From Amycolatopsis tucumanensis (GTDB lineage: Bacteria; Actinomycetota; Actinomycetes; Mycobacteriales; Pseudonocardiaceae), in assembly GCF_021654135.1 (NCBI RefSeq), contig NZ_JAKGSD010000056.1, positions 1-52,829 on the forward strand: 52,829 nt of DNA, written 5' to 3'. Of this stretch, positions 1-7,911 are shown piece by piece. The notes under the pieces are model-generated. The model was not told the origin of the DNA, ran no database searches, and was given only the letters and a program-made list of their open reading frames with translations. A program made the translations under genes and the position numbers. Positions within the stretch are counted from its first letter, which is position 1. Each line of letters starts with the position of its first letter.

Positions 1-79
1 CGGGGGCGGGGGAGGTCTGGTTGGGGTAGTCGGCTGCTTTGCGTTGCCGGCTTGCGTTGCGTTGCGTTGGCTTGCGGAG

Positions 80-127
80 AAAAAGAAGGAGCCCGGGCCG
101 CTTTGGTGGCCCGGGCTCCTTCTTCTT
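80..127 (-). terminator. Rho-independent terminator downstream of sigA
   Basis: Two arms of about 20 nt (80-99 and 108-127, one mismatch) flank an 8-nt loop. The core of the stem is GAGCCCGGGCC. Read on the minus strand the stem runs into a T-rich tail (CTTCTTTTTCTCC), as expected of an intrinsic terminator just beyond the sigA stop codon at 134. The opposite direction also has a T-rich tail, so it may work both ways. Confidence 0.85.
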
Positions 128-133
128 GTGCTT

Positions 134-1534
134 TTAGTCCAGGTAGTCCCGCAGGACCTGCGAGCGGCTGGGGTGCCGCAGCTTGGACATCGTCTTCGAT
201 TCGATCTGCCGGATGCGCTCGCGCGTGACCCCGTAGACCTGGCCGATTTCGTCTAAAGTCCTCGGCTGGCCGTCGGTCAGGCCGAAGCGCAGCCGGACCA
301 CGCCGGCCTCGCGCTCGGACAGCGTCTGCAGCACCGACTGGAGCTGGTCCTGCAGCAATGTGAACGACACGGCGTCGACCGCGACGACCGCTTCCGAGTC
401 CTCGATGAAGTCGCCCAGCTGCGAGTCGCCCTCGTCGCCGATCGTCTGGTCCAGCGAGATCGGCTCGCGGGCGTACTGCTGGATCTCCAGGACCTTCTCC
501 GGGGAGATGTCCATCTCCTTCGCGAGCTCCTCGGGGGTGGGCTCGCGGCCGAGGTCCTGCAGCAGCTCACGCTGGATGCGGCCGAGCTTGTTGATCACCT
601 CGACCATGTGGACCGGTATGCGGATGGTCCGGGCCTGGTCGGCCATCGCGCGGGTGATCGCCTGCCGGATCCACCACGTCGCGTACGTGGAGAACTTGTA
701 GCCCTTCGTGTAGTCGAACTTCTCGACCGCACGGATGAGGCCCAGGTTGCCCTCCTGGATCAGGTCCAGGAACGCCATGCCGCGGCCGGTGTAGCGCTTG
801 GCCAGCGACACGACCAGACGGAGGTTCGCCTCCAGCAGGTGGTTCTTGGCGCGCTCCCCGTCCCGGATGATCCAGCGCAGGTCGCGGCGCATCTGGGTGG
901 CGAGCTTCTCGCCCTCCTCCTCCGCGATGCGCAGCCGCTCGGCCGCGTACAGGCCGGCCTCGATCCGCTTGGCGAGCTCGACCTCCTCCTCGGCGTTGAG
1001 CAGCGCGACCTTGCCGATCTGCTTCAGGTACGCGCGGACCGAGTCCGCGGACGCGGTGAGCTCGGCGTCCTTGCGGGCCTGCCGCAGGGCCTCCGACTCC
1101 TCCTCGTCCCAGACGAAGTCGCGGTCGGTCGACTTGGCGCCCGACTTCGCGGCCGGCGTCTTCTCGTCCGGCTCGTCCTCGTCGAGGTCCTCGGCTTCGT
1201 CGGTGACGGTCGCGTCGACGACGTCGACCTCCACCTCGCTTTCGAGGTCGGCGAGGTCGGCCTCGAGGTCGACGTCCTCGATGTCCTCGCCGCCGGGGCC
1301 GTCCGGCTCCCCGTCGTCGGTCTTGCCGGCCTTGCGGGTGGTGCGGCCCTTGGCCGGAGCCTTCTTCGGGCCCTTGGCCGCGGCCGGCTTGCGGGTGGTC
1401 GCCTTCTTCGTGGCGCCGGAGCCCTGAGCCTCGGCCTCGGTCACGTTCTCACGGCCCGCGTCGGGTTCCGCGCTCACGTCGGCGGCGCTCGTTGTCTTCG
1501 TGCCGCTTCGGGTAGCGGTTTTTGCGGCTGCCAC
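134..1534 (-). CDS. sigA: Primary RNA polymerase sigma factor (RpoD/SigA/HrdB type)
   Basis: Principal sigma-70 factor that directs RNA polymerase to housekeeping promoters. The first ~150 residues are Lys/Ala-rich and then acidic, as usual in actinobacterial SigA. Region 1.2 (DSVRAYLKQIGKVALL), region 2 (NLRLVVSLAKRYTGRG, FLDLIQEGNLGLIRAVEKFD, YATWWIRQAITRA), region 3, and region 4 with its helix-turn-helix (VTRERIRQIESKTMSKLRHP) follow in order. I chose the GTG at 1534 because GAAAGGG lies 5 nt upstream; an ATG 27 nt further upstream is possible. 466 aa, normal for the family. A strong terminator follows. Confidence 0.95.
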   Translation of the reverse strand: MAAAKTATRSGTKTTSAADVSAEPDAGRENVTEAEAQGSGATKKATTRKPAAAKGPKKAPAKGRTTRKAGKTDDGEPDGPGGEDIEDVDLEADLADLESEVEVDVVDATVTDEAEDLDEDEPDEKTPAAKSGAKSTDRDFVWDEEESEALRQARKDAELTASADSVRAYLKQIGKVALLNAEEEVELAKRIEAGLYAAERLRIAEEEGEKLATQMRRDLRWIIRDGERAKNHLLEANLRLVVSLAKRYTGRGMAFLDLIQEGNLGLIRAVEKFDYTKGYKFSTYATWWIRQAITRAMADQARTIRIPVHMVEVINKLGRIQRELLQDLGREPTPEELAKEMDISPEKVLEIQQYAREPISLDQTIGDEGDSQLGDFIEDSEAVVAVDAVSFTLLQDQLQSVLQTLSEREAGVVRLRFGLTDGQPRTLDEIGQVYGVTRERIRQIESKTMSKLRHPSRSQVLRDYLD

Positions 1535-1653
1535 GTACGCCCTTTCGCAGCGGTCGATCACGGCGAGCCGGGATGGTGGGTCCCGGCTGCCTCAGATTCG
1601 GGGAACGTCCCGCGGCCTGCGGTTTTGTCCTCCGCGACCGTGGGCCGTGTTCC

Positions 1654-1682
1654 ATTGTAACGACGATACGCCGGTGCGTTGC
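1654..1682 (-). promoter_or_regulatory. Candidate sigA promoter
   Basis: On the minus strand the hexamer TACAAT (1659-1654) matches a sigma-70 -10 box. It is preceded 17 nt upstream by GCAACG, a poor -35. It lies about 120 nt before the chosen GTG start in the 188-bp gap between ppgK and sigA. The call rests on the -10 hexamer only. Confidence 0.45.
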
Positions 1683-1722
1683 GGCCGATCATCGTTCAAA
1701 CCCGGGGCGGCCTGTTCGCAGG

Positions 1723-2484
1723 TCAGTGCTCCAGGCCCTCGGCCGCCGCCAGCGCCGCGCCCACGATCCCCGCGTTGTTCTGCAGCGATGCGACCAGGAC
1801 CGGTGTCCTGATCTCCAGCAGCGGCACCCACTTCTCGGCCTTCTTGCTGACCCCGCCGCCCACGATGAACAGATCCGGCCAGATGAGGTTCTCCAGCACG
1901 GAAAGGTAACGGTTCACGCGCTTGGCCCAGTGCGGGTAGGACAGGCCCTCGTTGTCCTTGACGGAGGCGGCCGCCTTCTTCTCCGCGTCGTGCCCGTCGA
2001 CCTCGAGGTGGCCGAACTCCGTGTTCGGCATCAGGGTGCCGTGCTGGAACAGCGCGCTGCCGATGCCGGTGCCGAACGTCAGCAGGGTGGTGACGCCCTT
2101 GCGGGCCCGCGGGTCGCCGTAGCGGATCTCGGCCATGCCCGCCGCGTCGGCGTCGTTGAGCATCGCGATGTCGTCCTCGTGGCGGTCCAGCCGCTTGGCG
2201 AACAACGCGTCCGCGTCGGTGCCGATCCAGCTGGGGTCGATGTTCGCCGCGGTGTGCGCGACGCCCTTCTTGACCACCGCGGGCAGCGTGATGCCGACCG
2301 GGCCCTCCCAGCCGAAGTGGGCCACGATCTGGGCCACCACGTCGGCCACCGCGTCCGGGGTCGCCGGGCGCGGGGTGTCGATCCGGAAGCGGTCGCCGAT
2401 CAGTGCGCCCTTTTCCAGGTCGACAAGGGCGCCCTTGATACCGCTGCCGCCGATGTCGATTCCGAAACCACGGGTCGCCGTCAT
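1723..2484 (-). CDS. ppgK: Polyphosphate glucokinase
   Basis: Phosphorylates glucose to glucose-6-phosphate using inorganic polyphosphate (and ATP), a cytosolic entry to glycolysis typical of actinobacteria. The protein is a ROK-type sugar kinase of 253 aa. The N-terminal phosphate-binding motif is DIGGSGIKGA (about residues 9-18). LTFGTGIGSALF lies in the middle, and NTEFGHLEVDGHDAEKKA carries the sugar-contacting E-x-G-H segment. IVGGGVSKKAEKW follows near the C-terminus. The length and motifs match mycobacterial PpgK. It is encoded between sigA and the divergent inositol monophosphatase gene; this order is conserved in mycobacteria. Confidence 0.92.
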   Translation of the reverse strand: MTATRGFGIDIGGSGIKGALVDLEKGALIGDRFRIDTPRPATPDAVADVVAQIVAHFGWEGPVGITLPAVVKKGVAHTAANIDPSWIGTDADALFAKRLDRHEDDIAMLNDADAAGMAEIRYGDPRARKGVTTLLTFGTGIGSALFQHGTLMPNTEFGHLEVDGHDAEKKAAASVKDNEGLSYPHWAKRVNRYLSVLENLIWPDLFIVGGGVSKKAEKWVPLLEIRTPVLVASLQNNAGIVGAALAAAEGLEH

Positions 2485-2548
2485 TGGCGCCGTCCCTTCT
2501 CGCTCGATTCAGAAACCTGTGCCGGAGACTTTAACCGGGTGTGGTCCC

Positions 2549-3367
2549 ATGGTGGACGTGGGAGCTGCCGAAACAGAGTTGAAGGACGTCGCCGTCCAGG
2601 TCGCGGCCGAGGCCGCGGACCTGGTCCGCCGTGCCCGTGACGCCATGGTCGCAGGTGAGCCGGTGTCGGTCGAGACCAAGACGACGGACACCGACGTCGT
2701 CACCGCGGTCGACCGCGCCGCCGAGCAGCTGGTGCGCGATCGGCTGGCGGAGCTGCGTCCGGGGGACCACGTCCTGGGGGAGGAGGCGGGCGGCGCGGCG
2801 GGCGACGGCGTCACCTGGGTGGTGGACCCGATCGACGGCACCGTCAACTTCCTCTACGGCGCGCCCCTGTTCGCCGTGTCGCTCGCGGCGCAGGTGGACG
2901 GGGTGTCGGTGGCCGGGGCGGTCGTGGAACCCGTCAGCGGGCGCTGCTGGACGGCCGTGCGGGGCCAGGGCGCGTGGCTCGACGGGCGGCGGCTCGCGGT
3001 GTCCTCGCCCGAGCGGCTGGAGCTGAGCCTGATCGGCACCGGGTTCGCCTACCAGGCCGAGCGGCGTGCCCGGCAGGCCCGGTTGGTGTCCGGGCTGCTG
3101 ACCCGCGTGCGCGACGTCCGCCGGGCCGGGGTGGCCTCGCTCGACCTGTGCGCCGTGGCGGCCGGGTGGCTGGACGGGTACGTGGAGCACGGCCTGCACC
3201 GCTGGGACTGGGCGGCCGGGGCGCTGGTGGCGGAGGAAGCCGGCGCGGTGGTGCACCTGCCCGGCGCGGACCCGGCCCTGGGGGAGGACGCGACCTTCGC
3301 GGCCGCGCCGTCGATCGCCGGAGCGCTCTACGACGCGGCCGTGGAGTGCGGCGTCAAGGACGTGTAG
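2549..3367 (+). CDS. suhB: Inositol monophosphatase family protein (SuhB-like)
   Basis: Mg2+-dependent phosphatase that probably dephosphorylates inositol-1-phosphate, feeding inositol to phosphatidylinositol and mycothiol synthesis. Family metal-binding motifs are all present: GEEAGG (motif with the metal-ligand Glu), DPIDGTVNF (the D-P-I-D-G-T signature) and WDWAAGALVAEEAG (the C-terminal W-D-x-A motif). 272 aa, the usual size. I chose the ATG at 2549; GTG codons at 2552 and 2558 are alternatives. Divergent from ppgK with a 64-bp gap. Substrate specificity within the superfamily (inositol phosphate, fructose bisphosphate, histidinol phosphate) cannot be settled from motifs; the syntenic position supports suhB. 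Confidence 0.88.
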   Translation: MVDVGAAETELKDVAVQVAAEAADLVRRARDAMVAGEPVSVETKTTDTDVVTAVDRAAEQLVRDRLAELRPGDHVLGEEAGGAAGDGVTWVVDPIDGTVNFLYGAPLFAVSLAAQVDGVSVAGAVVEPVSGRCWTAVRGQGAWLDGRRLAVSSPERLELSLIGTGFAYQAERRARQARLVSGLLTRVRDVRRAGVASLDLCAVAAGWLDGYVEHGLHRWDWAAGALVAEEAGAVVHLPGADPALGEDATFAAAPSIAGALYDAAVECGVKDV

Positions 3368-3405
3368 CGGCCGCCCGCGGACTCTCGGCCGGGTGCCGGA
3401 CCCTC

Positions 3406-3430
3406 GCCCGCGAGTGACGAACTCGCGGGC
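3406..3430. terminator. Hairpin between convergent suhB and cei
   Basis: A perfect 10-bp stem GCCCGCGAGT / ACTCGCGGGC with a 5-nt loop (GACGA), placed between two converging stop codons. There is no U-tract, so it would be a GC-rich actinobacterial-type hairpin terminator for either direction, or a dispersed palindromic repeat. Confidence 0.55.
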
Positions 3431-3535
3431 ACGGGTGCGGGATTCGCGCCCGCCGGCGGCCTCTTCGGCCGCTTTCCGGCGGGTCCTGACTCGCCCCCTG
3501 AGGGCAGAATCCGGCGCGAGCGCCCGCGACGCGCG

Positions 3536-4243
3536 TCAGCAGGTGCCGGGGCGGGCGGCGGCCAGCAGTGCTTCGTCGATCACCGGCGGGTTCACCGCGG
3601 ACTGCTCGCCCCCGTCGCCGTGCTGGCCGGACCACGCCTGCAACTGCGCGAGGATGTCGCGCGCCGCCTGGGTCGGCACCACGTCGCCGAAGGCGCTGCC
3701 GATCGCCAGGTCCACGCTCGCGTCCTCGCGGTTGTCCCGCACCAGTTCGACGCACGGCACGACCAGGCTGAGCGTGCGCGCCGCGGAGCTGCCGTTGTCG
3801 CCGAAGCGCAACTGGCCGCGGCAGGCCGCCTCGTCGGTCGCGTACGCGGGGTCGTTCTCCGGCGGCGCGATCTGCGTGAAACCCAGCTGCCGCAGGCTTT
3901 CCGTGGTGATCGCGGCCTGCCCGCGCTTCTCGCTCGCGTTGAGCACCTTCACCGCGATCCGGTCGGCGGGCACGGGCGTCGTCTCGTCGAGCGCGTTGTA
4001 ACCCAAGTTGGTGTACGTCACACCGGGTGGCGGCGTGGGCGGCGGATCGCACCGCAGCGCCTCGTCGATGTCCTGCTTGCTGGTGATCGCGCGCACCCAG
4101 ATGACCATCGCGACGAGCCCGAGCACCCCAATCACGATCAAGGCGGGCAGCGGGCGGCGCTTGCGGTAGGGCCGCGATCTCCGGTTGCCGTAACCGATCC
4201 CCGACGACACCTGCCCCACCCCTTCGATCGAAGACCCGAACAC
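3536..4243 (-). CDS. cei: Envelope integrity protein Cei (LytR C-terminal domain)
   Basis: Single-pass membrane protein of 235 aa. An Arg/Lys-rich cytosolic tail (RRSRPYRKRRPLP) precedes one transmembrane helix at about residues 33-51. An extracellular LytR_C-type domain follows, with VKVLNASEKRGQAAITTESL as its recognisable core. Position between suhB and the DUF4193 gene matches Rv2700 of M. tuberculosis, which from memory is named Cei and contributes to cell envelope integrity and virulence. The name therefore rests on synteny plus domain layout. Two conserved Cys in the extracellular part could form a disulfide (inference). Confidence 0.82.
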   Translation of the reverse strand: MFGSSIEGVGQVSSGIGYGNRRSRPYRKRRPLPALIVIGVLGLVAMVIWVRAITSKQDIDEALRCDPPPTPPPGVTYTNLGYNALDETTPVPADRIAVKVLNASEKRGQAAITTESLRQLGFTQIAPPENDPAYATDEAACRGQLRFGDNGSSAARTLSLVVPCVELVRDNREDASVDLAIGSAFGDVVPTQAARDILAQLQAWSGQHGDGGEQSAVNPPVIDEALLAAARPGTC

Positions 4244-4602
4244 CCGCTCGCCCGAACCGTCGTTCCTGATCAGCGTAGGCGTTACAGTGCACCAGCGTCG
4301 TCACCCGTCCGAAGCCGGGGTACTTCTCGCACGGTCCCACGGGCGTCCCCGGAATGTGTTCCCCCTGTTGGGTGACGTATGTCCTGCTTCGAATGACACT
4401 CTGCGCGTCCGGGTAAAGCGTGAGCTACCCTCTGCGGGCTCCGCCCGTAGATCAGGTACCGAAACACGTTGCTGAAGAGAGACCTGGCTCACTACGGCGG
4501 CGGGCACAAACCGGGGCGCTGGGACGTTGACCAGCGGCACGATGGCATGCGAACAGCGTGCTTGAACAGTGATTACGAAGCTGATCGCAGGGGTGAGGGA
4601 CA
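4244..4602. other. Divergent intergenic region cei / DUF4193 gene
   Basis: 359 bp with no coding frame that I would support. It should hold the two divergent promoters. On the minus strand TACGCT (near 4270-4280) is a possible -10 for cei. No riboswitch, tRNA or operator palindrome was recognised. Confidence 0.6.
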
Positions 4603-4911
4603 ATGGCGACCGACTACGACGCTCCGCGCCGCAGCGAAGCCGACGAGCTCGCCGAGGACTCGTTGGAGGAGCTGAAGGCTCGCCGGAACGAGACGCAGTC
4701 CGGCGTGGTGGACGTGGACGAGGACGCGAGCGCGGAGAACTTCGAGCTTCCGGGCGCGGACCTCTCCGGGCTGTCGGGTGAGGACCTGACGGTGAAGGTG
4801 GTGCCGAAGCAGGCTGACGAGTTCACCTGCTCCGTGTGCTTCCTGGTGCACCACCGGAGCAGGCTGGCGGAGGAGCACAACGGGCAGATGATCTGCCGCG
4901 ACTGCGCGTGA
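4603..4911 (+). CDS. DUF4193 family protein, putative zinc-ribbon
   Basis: Small soluble actinobacterial protein of 102 aa, function unknown. The N-terminal two thirds is acidic and probably flexible (DELAEDSLEELKARR, VDVDEDASAENFELPGADL). The C-terminus carries two CxxC pairs (CSVC at about 79-82 and CRDC near the end) separated by HHRSRLAEEHNGQMI, a classic small zinc-ribbon arrangement. Start ATG has AGGGG 9 nt upstream. The orthologue in M. tuberculosis is Rv2699c by synteny. The high conservation of this block suggests a housekeeping role, perhaps linked to transcription, but nothing here proves it. Confidence 0.9.
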   Translation: MATDYDAPRRSEADELAEDSLEELKARRNETQSGVVDVDEDASAENFELPGADLSGLSGEDLTVKVVPKQADEFTCSVCFLVHHRSRLAEEHNGQMICRDCA

Positions 4912-4928
4912 CACCGCGGACGGCCGGG

Positions 4929-5429
4929 CTACTTCCCTGAGCGGAGCAGCTCGGCCAGGGCCTCCGGCCTGCGGGTACTGAACACCCAGTATGGGGTCGG
5001 ATCCGCGGGGTCGGTCAGGTGCACGCGCAGCAGCGAACCGACCCAGCCGCGATGCGTCACGTAAGCGGCGGGGTCGAGTTCCGGCCCCATCGCCTTCCGC
5101 TTCCGGTCCTTCCCGATGACCTCGACCTCACCCACGAACCGCAACGGCAGATGAGCGTCACCGACTTCGAGCTCGTCGCCGGTCACCCGGATCCGGGCCC
5201 GGCCCATGGCCACCAGCCACGCCACCATCAACGGCATCAGCACCGCGAACGGCAGCCACAGCGGCACCGCCGGGTAGCCGAGGTGGATCTCGTAGGCCAG
5301 CAGCGCCGCGCCCGCCAGCGGCAGCGGCCAGCCCCACCACGACAGGTACAGCCGTTCGGAATACCGCGTGCTGCCGTCTCCCGCAGTCGTCTCGCCCACC
5401 GCACCGGCCGCGCTCGCGTACTCACCCAT
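4929..5429 (-). CDS. DUF3093 membrane protein
   Basis: 166-aa protein with two adjacent hydrophobic segments near the N-terminus (YLSWWGWPLPLAGAALLAYEI and VPLWLPFAVLMPLMVAWLVA), followed by a ~85-residue cytosolic domain (ARIRVTGDELEVGDAHLPL ... YWVFSTRRPEALAELLRSG). The layout resembles bacterial PH-like membrane proteins, and DUF3093 is the family I recognise from synteny (Rv2698). I chose ATG 5429: it is the first Met matching the family N-terminus, and a TACCCT -10 hexamer ends 6 nt upstream, consistent with a leaderless mRNA. Divergent from dut with only 24 bp between start codons. Function unknown. Confidence 0.85.
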   Translation of the reverse strand: MGEYASAAGAVGETTAGDGSTRYSERLYLSWWGWPLPLAGAALLAYEIHLGYPAVPLWLPFAVLMPLMVAWLVAMGRARIRVTGDELEVGDAHLPLRFVGEVEVIGKDRKRKAMGPELDPAAYVTHRGWVGSLLRVHLTDPADPTPYWVFSTRRPEALAELLRSGK

Positions 5430-5435
5430 GCCTCC

Positions 5436-5445
5436 AGGGTAGTCT
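5436..5445. promoter_or_regulatory. Overlapping divergent -10 elements for DUF3093 gene and dut
   Basis: TAGTCT (5440-5445, plus strand) ends 8 nt before the dut GTG. TACCCT (5441-5436, minus strand) ends 6 nt before the DUF3093 ATG. The two hexamers share the base pairs 5440-5441. Both genes would be leaderless, a common actinobacterial arrangement. Confidence 0.5.
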
Positions 5446-5453
5446 CGCCGCCC

Positions 5454-5936
5454 GTGTCCCCCGTGCAGGTCCTGCTCACCCGGCTCGATCCGGGTGTCCC
5501 GATCCCGTCCTACGCAAGGCCCGGCGACGCCGGAGCCGACCTGGTGACCACCACCGACGTCGTGCTGGCGCCTGGTGAGCGGGTGCTCGTCGGCACCGGC
5601 GTGGCGATCGCGCTGCCGCCGGGCTACGCCGGGTTCGTGCACCCGCGCTCCGGCCTGGCCGCGCGCACCGGGCTGTCCGTGGTGAACACGCCGGGCACCA
5701 TCGACTCGGGCTACCGCGGGGAGATCAAGGTGTGCCTGGTCAACCACGACCGCAGCGAGCCGATCCGGCTCGCGCGGGGCGACCGGATCGCGCAGCTGGT
5801 GGTCCAGCGCGTGGAGACGGCCGAGTTCGTGGAGGTCGCGGAGCTTGCGGCGACGGAACGCGGGGCCGGCGGGTACGGCTCGACCGGCGGGCATGCGACG
5901 CTGACCGGGAATCCCGGGGAAGGAACGAGGGAGTAG
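5454..5936 (+). CDS. dut: Deoxyuridine 5'-triphosphate nucleotidohydrolase (dUTPase)
   Basis: Hydrolyses dUTP to dUMP and pyrophosphate, keeping uracil out of DNA and supplying dUMP for dTMP synthesis; active as a homotrimer. The five dUTPase motifs are visible: motif 1 ARPGDAGADLV, motif 2 HPRSGLAARTG, motif 3 VNTPGTIDSGYRGEI (with the catalytic Asp and Tyr), motif 4 RGDRIAQLVVQ, motif 5 RGAGGYGSTG (the C-terminal flap). 160 aa. GTG 5454 starts VSPVQVLL; a second GTG at 5463 is possible. The stop overlaps the next gene's GTG by one base, so the two are probably co-translated. Confidence 0.96.
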   Translation: MSPVQVLLTRLDPGVPIPSYARPGDAGADLVTTTDVVLAPGERVLVGTGVAIALPPGYAGFVHPRSGLAARTGLSVVNTPGTIDSGYRGEIKVCLVNHDRSEPIRLARGDRIAQLVVQRVETAEFVEVAELAATERGAGGYGSTGGHATLTGNPGEGTRE

Positions 5937-6592
5937 TGGGCATCTTCGGACGCAAGAAGCGGGGCCGCCACGCGATGGCCGACCCCGGCGAGTCCTGGGA
6001 CTCGGACATCGCCGAGGAGCCGGAAGAGGACCCGGAGCCGGAGCCGGAGGCCACCGACGGGCCGTTCGACATCGCCGACGCGCCGGAGGACGGCAAGCCG
6101 CGGATCGACCTCGGCTCGGTGCGGGTCCCGGTGCCCGACGGCACCCAGGTGCAGGTCGAGATGGACCCGCAGGCCGGTGGCGTGCGCGCGGTGCACGTGG
6201 TGACCGCGCACGGCCAGGTCACGGTGAGCGCTTACGCGGCGCCGCGGTCCGGTGGGCTGTGGCGTGAGGTGGTCGGCGAGCTGACCGAGCAGCTGCGCAA
6301 CGACGGCGCCAAGGTCGCGCCGGGCCAGGGCGAGTGGGGGCCGGAGCTGTCCGCGCTGATCGGCGACGTGGCGCTGCGGTTCGTCGGGGTCGACGGGCCG
6401 CGCTGGATGCTGCGCGGCGTGATCGCGGGCCCGCAGTCGATGGCGGCCGAGGCGCCCGCCGTGCTGCGCGAGATCGTCCGCGGCACGATCGTCGACCGCG
6501 GCGACGCGCCGATGCCGGTGCGCACGCCGCTGCCGATCACGCTGCCGGAGGCGGTCGCGGAGCACATCGCGCAGCAGCAGGGGCAGCAGTAG
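5936..6592 (+). CDS. DUF3710 domain-containing protein
   Basis: 218-aa soluble protein of unknown function. The N-terminal ~45 residues are basic then very acidic (GIFGRKKRGRHA followed by EEPEEDPEPEPEAT). A folded domain follows (DLGSVRVPVPDGTQVQVEMD, ... GGLWREVVGELTEQLRNDGA, ... DGPRWMLRGVIAGPQS, ... LREIVRGTIVDRGDAPMPVR). The GTG start overlaps the dut stop (TAGTG), so it is translationally coupled with dut. The pairing dut-DUF3710 is conserved in mycobacteria (Rv2697c-Rv2696c). No catalytic motif was recognised. Confidence 0.9.
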   Translation: MGIFGRKKRGRHAMADPGESWDSDIAEEPEEDPEPEPEATDGPFDIADAPEDGKPRIDLGSVRVPVPDGTQVQVEMDPQAGGVRAVHVVTAHGQVTVSAYAAPRSGGLWREVVGELTEQLRNDGAKVAPGQGEWGPELSALIGDVALRFVGVDGPRWMLRGVIAGPQSMAAEAPAVLREIVRGTIVDRGDAPMPVRTPLPITLPEAVAEHIAQQQGQQ

Positions 6593-7100
6593 GCGCGCCG
6601 TCCGGGGATCGTGCGCGCTGCGGTGCGTGTGCCCGTCTTGCCCGATCCGGTCGAGGGCTCTGGTGGTCCTGGCCGCGGGGGCTGGCGGCGGGGTGCGGTC
6701 GTGGGCCGCTTGGCCGACGCTGCGCTCATCGTCGGCGCGCCAACGGTGAGCCGCATTGGGGCGCACAGAGACCTGTACCGCCGGGGTGCTCGTCCGGTGC
6801 TGCGGTGGTGCCTGCGCTTCGATTTTCCGCCGCCGAGGCCGGCCGATTCGTTCGGGACCAGACGCCACCGCGGTCTACTGCCGCGGGGTGCGGCCCTGGC
6901 TGTCGCGCTGCGGTCGTGGCAGCGCCTGCCCGACGCCGCGCCGGCGTCGGGCGTCGGCACCCCAACGGCGAGCGCGCCTGATCGGATCGCACGGGGTGCT
7001 GTACCGCCGGGGTGCTCGTCCAGTAGCGCGGTGGTGCCTGGTCGCCGTGGCCGCGCTGGTGGTCACCGCCGTGGCGGCCGCCGCGGCAGCGGTGCGGACC
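6593..7100. repeat. Intergenic region with a diverged direct duplication
   Basis: 508 bp between the converging DUF3710 and hydrolase genes. Two imperfect direct copies (about 6688-6814 and 6883-7040) share a 22-bp identical core at 6774-6795 and 7000-7021, and both end in GCGGTGGTGCCTG. Both also share the lead-in GCGGGGTGCGG and a middle (G)TCGGC..CCAACG. Open frames across this stretch are long only because of GC bias. I see no supported gene. Confidence 0.65.
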
Positions 7101-7808
7101 TCAGCCGCGCGCCTGGAGCCAGGCCAGCAGCGCGGCCCGGCCCAGTGACTCGCGATCGGCGCCGAGCGCGGTCAGCGTGGTCTCCCGCACCACGGCGCGG
7201 GGAAGCGCTTCCGCCCAGGCGTGCGCCACCGCGGCCGGGTGGACCGGATCGTCGGTGCACGCGGCGATGCCGACCGGGACGTCCAGCTCCGCCAGCGCGT
7301 CCAGCGTCGGCGCGGGGTGGGCCGCCGCGACGCGCAGGCTCGCCGCCAGGCCGTCCCCGTGCCGCCGCCAGGCCCTCGTCAGCTCGGCGGCGAGCCAGGG
7401 CGCCACTCCGGCCGTCGCGAGCCGCAGCGCCTCCTCCAGGCCGTGCGAGTCGACCAGGTCCGCGGAGGCGCGCGCGGCGAGCGAGGCCGGCGCGTCGTCC
7501 GGGCGGCCGCACCAGGCCGGCATCGCGAGCATCAGGCCGGCGCATTTGTCGGGGTTGCGGATCGCCCATTCGGCGGCCAGGTGCGCGCCCAGGGAGATGC
7601 CTCCGGCGAGCACCGGGCCGCCGGCCGCCGCCTCGTCGAGTGACGCCAGCAGACCTGCTGTCACAGCGGCGCCGCCCGGCGGTTCGGGGGTTCGTGTGCG
7701 CATCCCGAACGCACCCAGCGGACCTGCGAAAACAGACCGGACGAACACCTCGTCCGAGCCCGTCCCGGGTAGCAGGACAGCGGCCGGTTTCGGCATAGCG
7801 GACGTCAC
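7101..7808 (-). CDS. Alpha/beta hydrolase family protein
   Basis: Putative serine hydrolase of 235 aa (231 if the in-frame ATG at 7796 is used). The nucleophile elbow is GGISLGAHLAAEW (G-x-S-x-G). The oxyanion region is VLLPGTGSDEVF near the N-terminus. An acid/His pair is likely at TDDPVHP and in the C-terminal part, though the terminal His is not obvious. The substrate is unknown. It lies where Rv2695 lies in M. tuberculosis. I placed the start at GTG 7808 (VTSAMPKP); CAAGAT upstream could be a weak -10 for a leaderless transcript. Confidence 0.8.
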   Translation of the reverse strand: MTSAMPKPAAVLLPGTGSDEVFVRSVFAGPLGAFGMRTRTPEPPGGAAVTAGLLASLDEAAAGGPVLAGGISLGAHLAAEWAIRNPDKCAGLMLAMPAWCGRPDDAPASLAARASADLVDSHGLEEALRLATAGVAPWLAAELTRAWRRHGDGLAASLRVAAAHPAPTLDALAELDVPVGIAACTDDPVHPAAVAHAWAEALPRAVVRETTLTALGADRESLGRAALLAWLQARG

Positions 7809-7911
7809 GTTGCGATCTTGCCGCAAAGCGGTTGTGCTGGCCCCCACGAGGTTAGGCTGGATGACGAACGGGCCGTTCGAGTCGGGGGCCCTGGAACAGG
7901 AGCAGACGCCT

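Noticed and set aside
608..1660. Long open frame antisense to sigA
   Set aside because: GC-rich codon bias opens antisense frames. The product is low-complexity, and the sigA frame has clear sigma-70 domains and signals.
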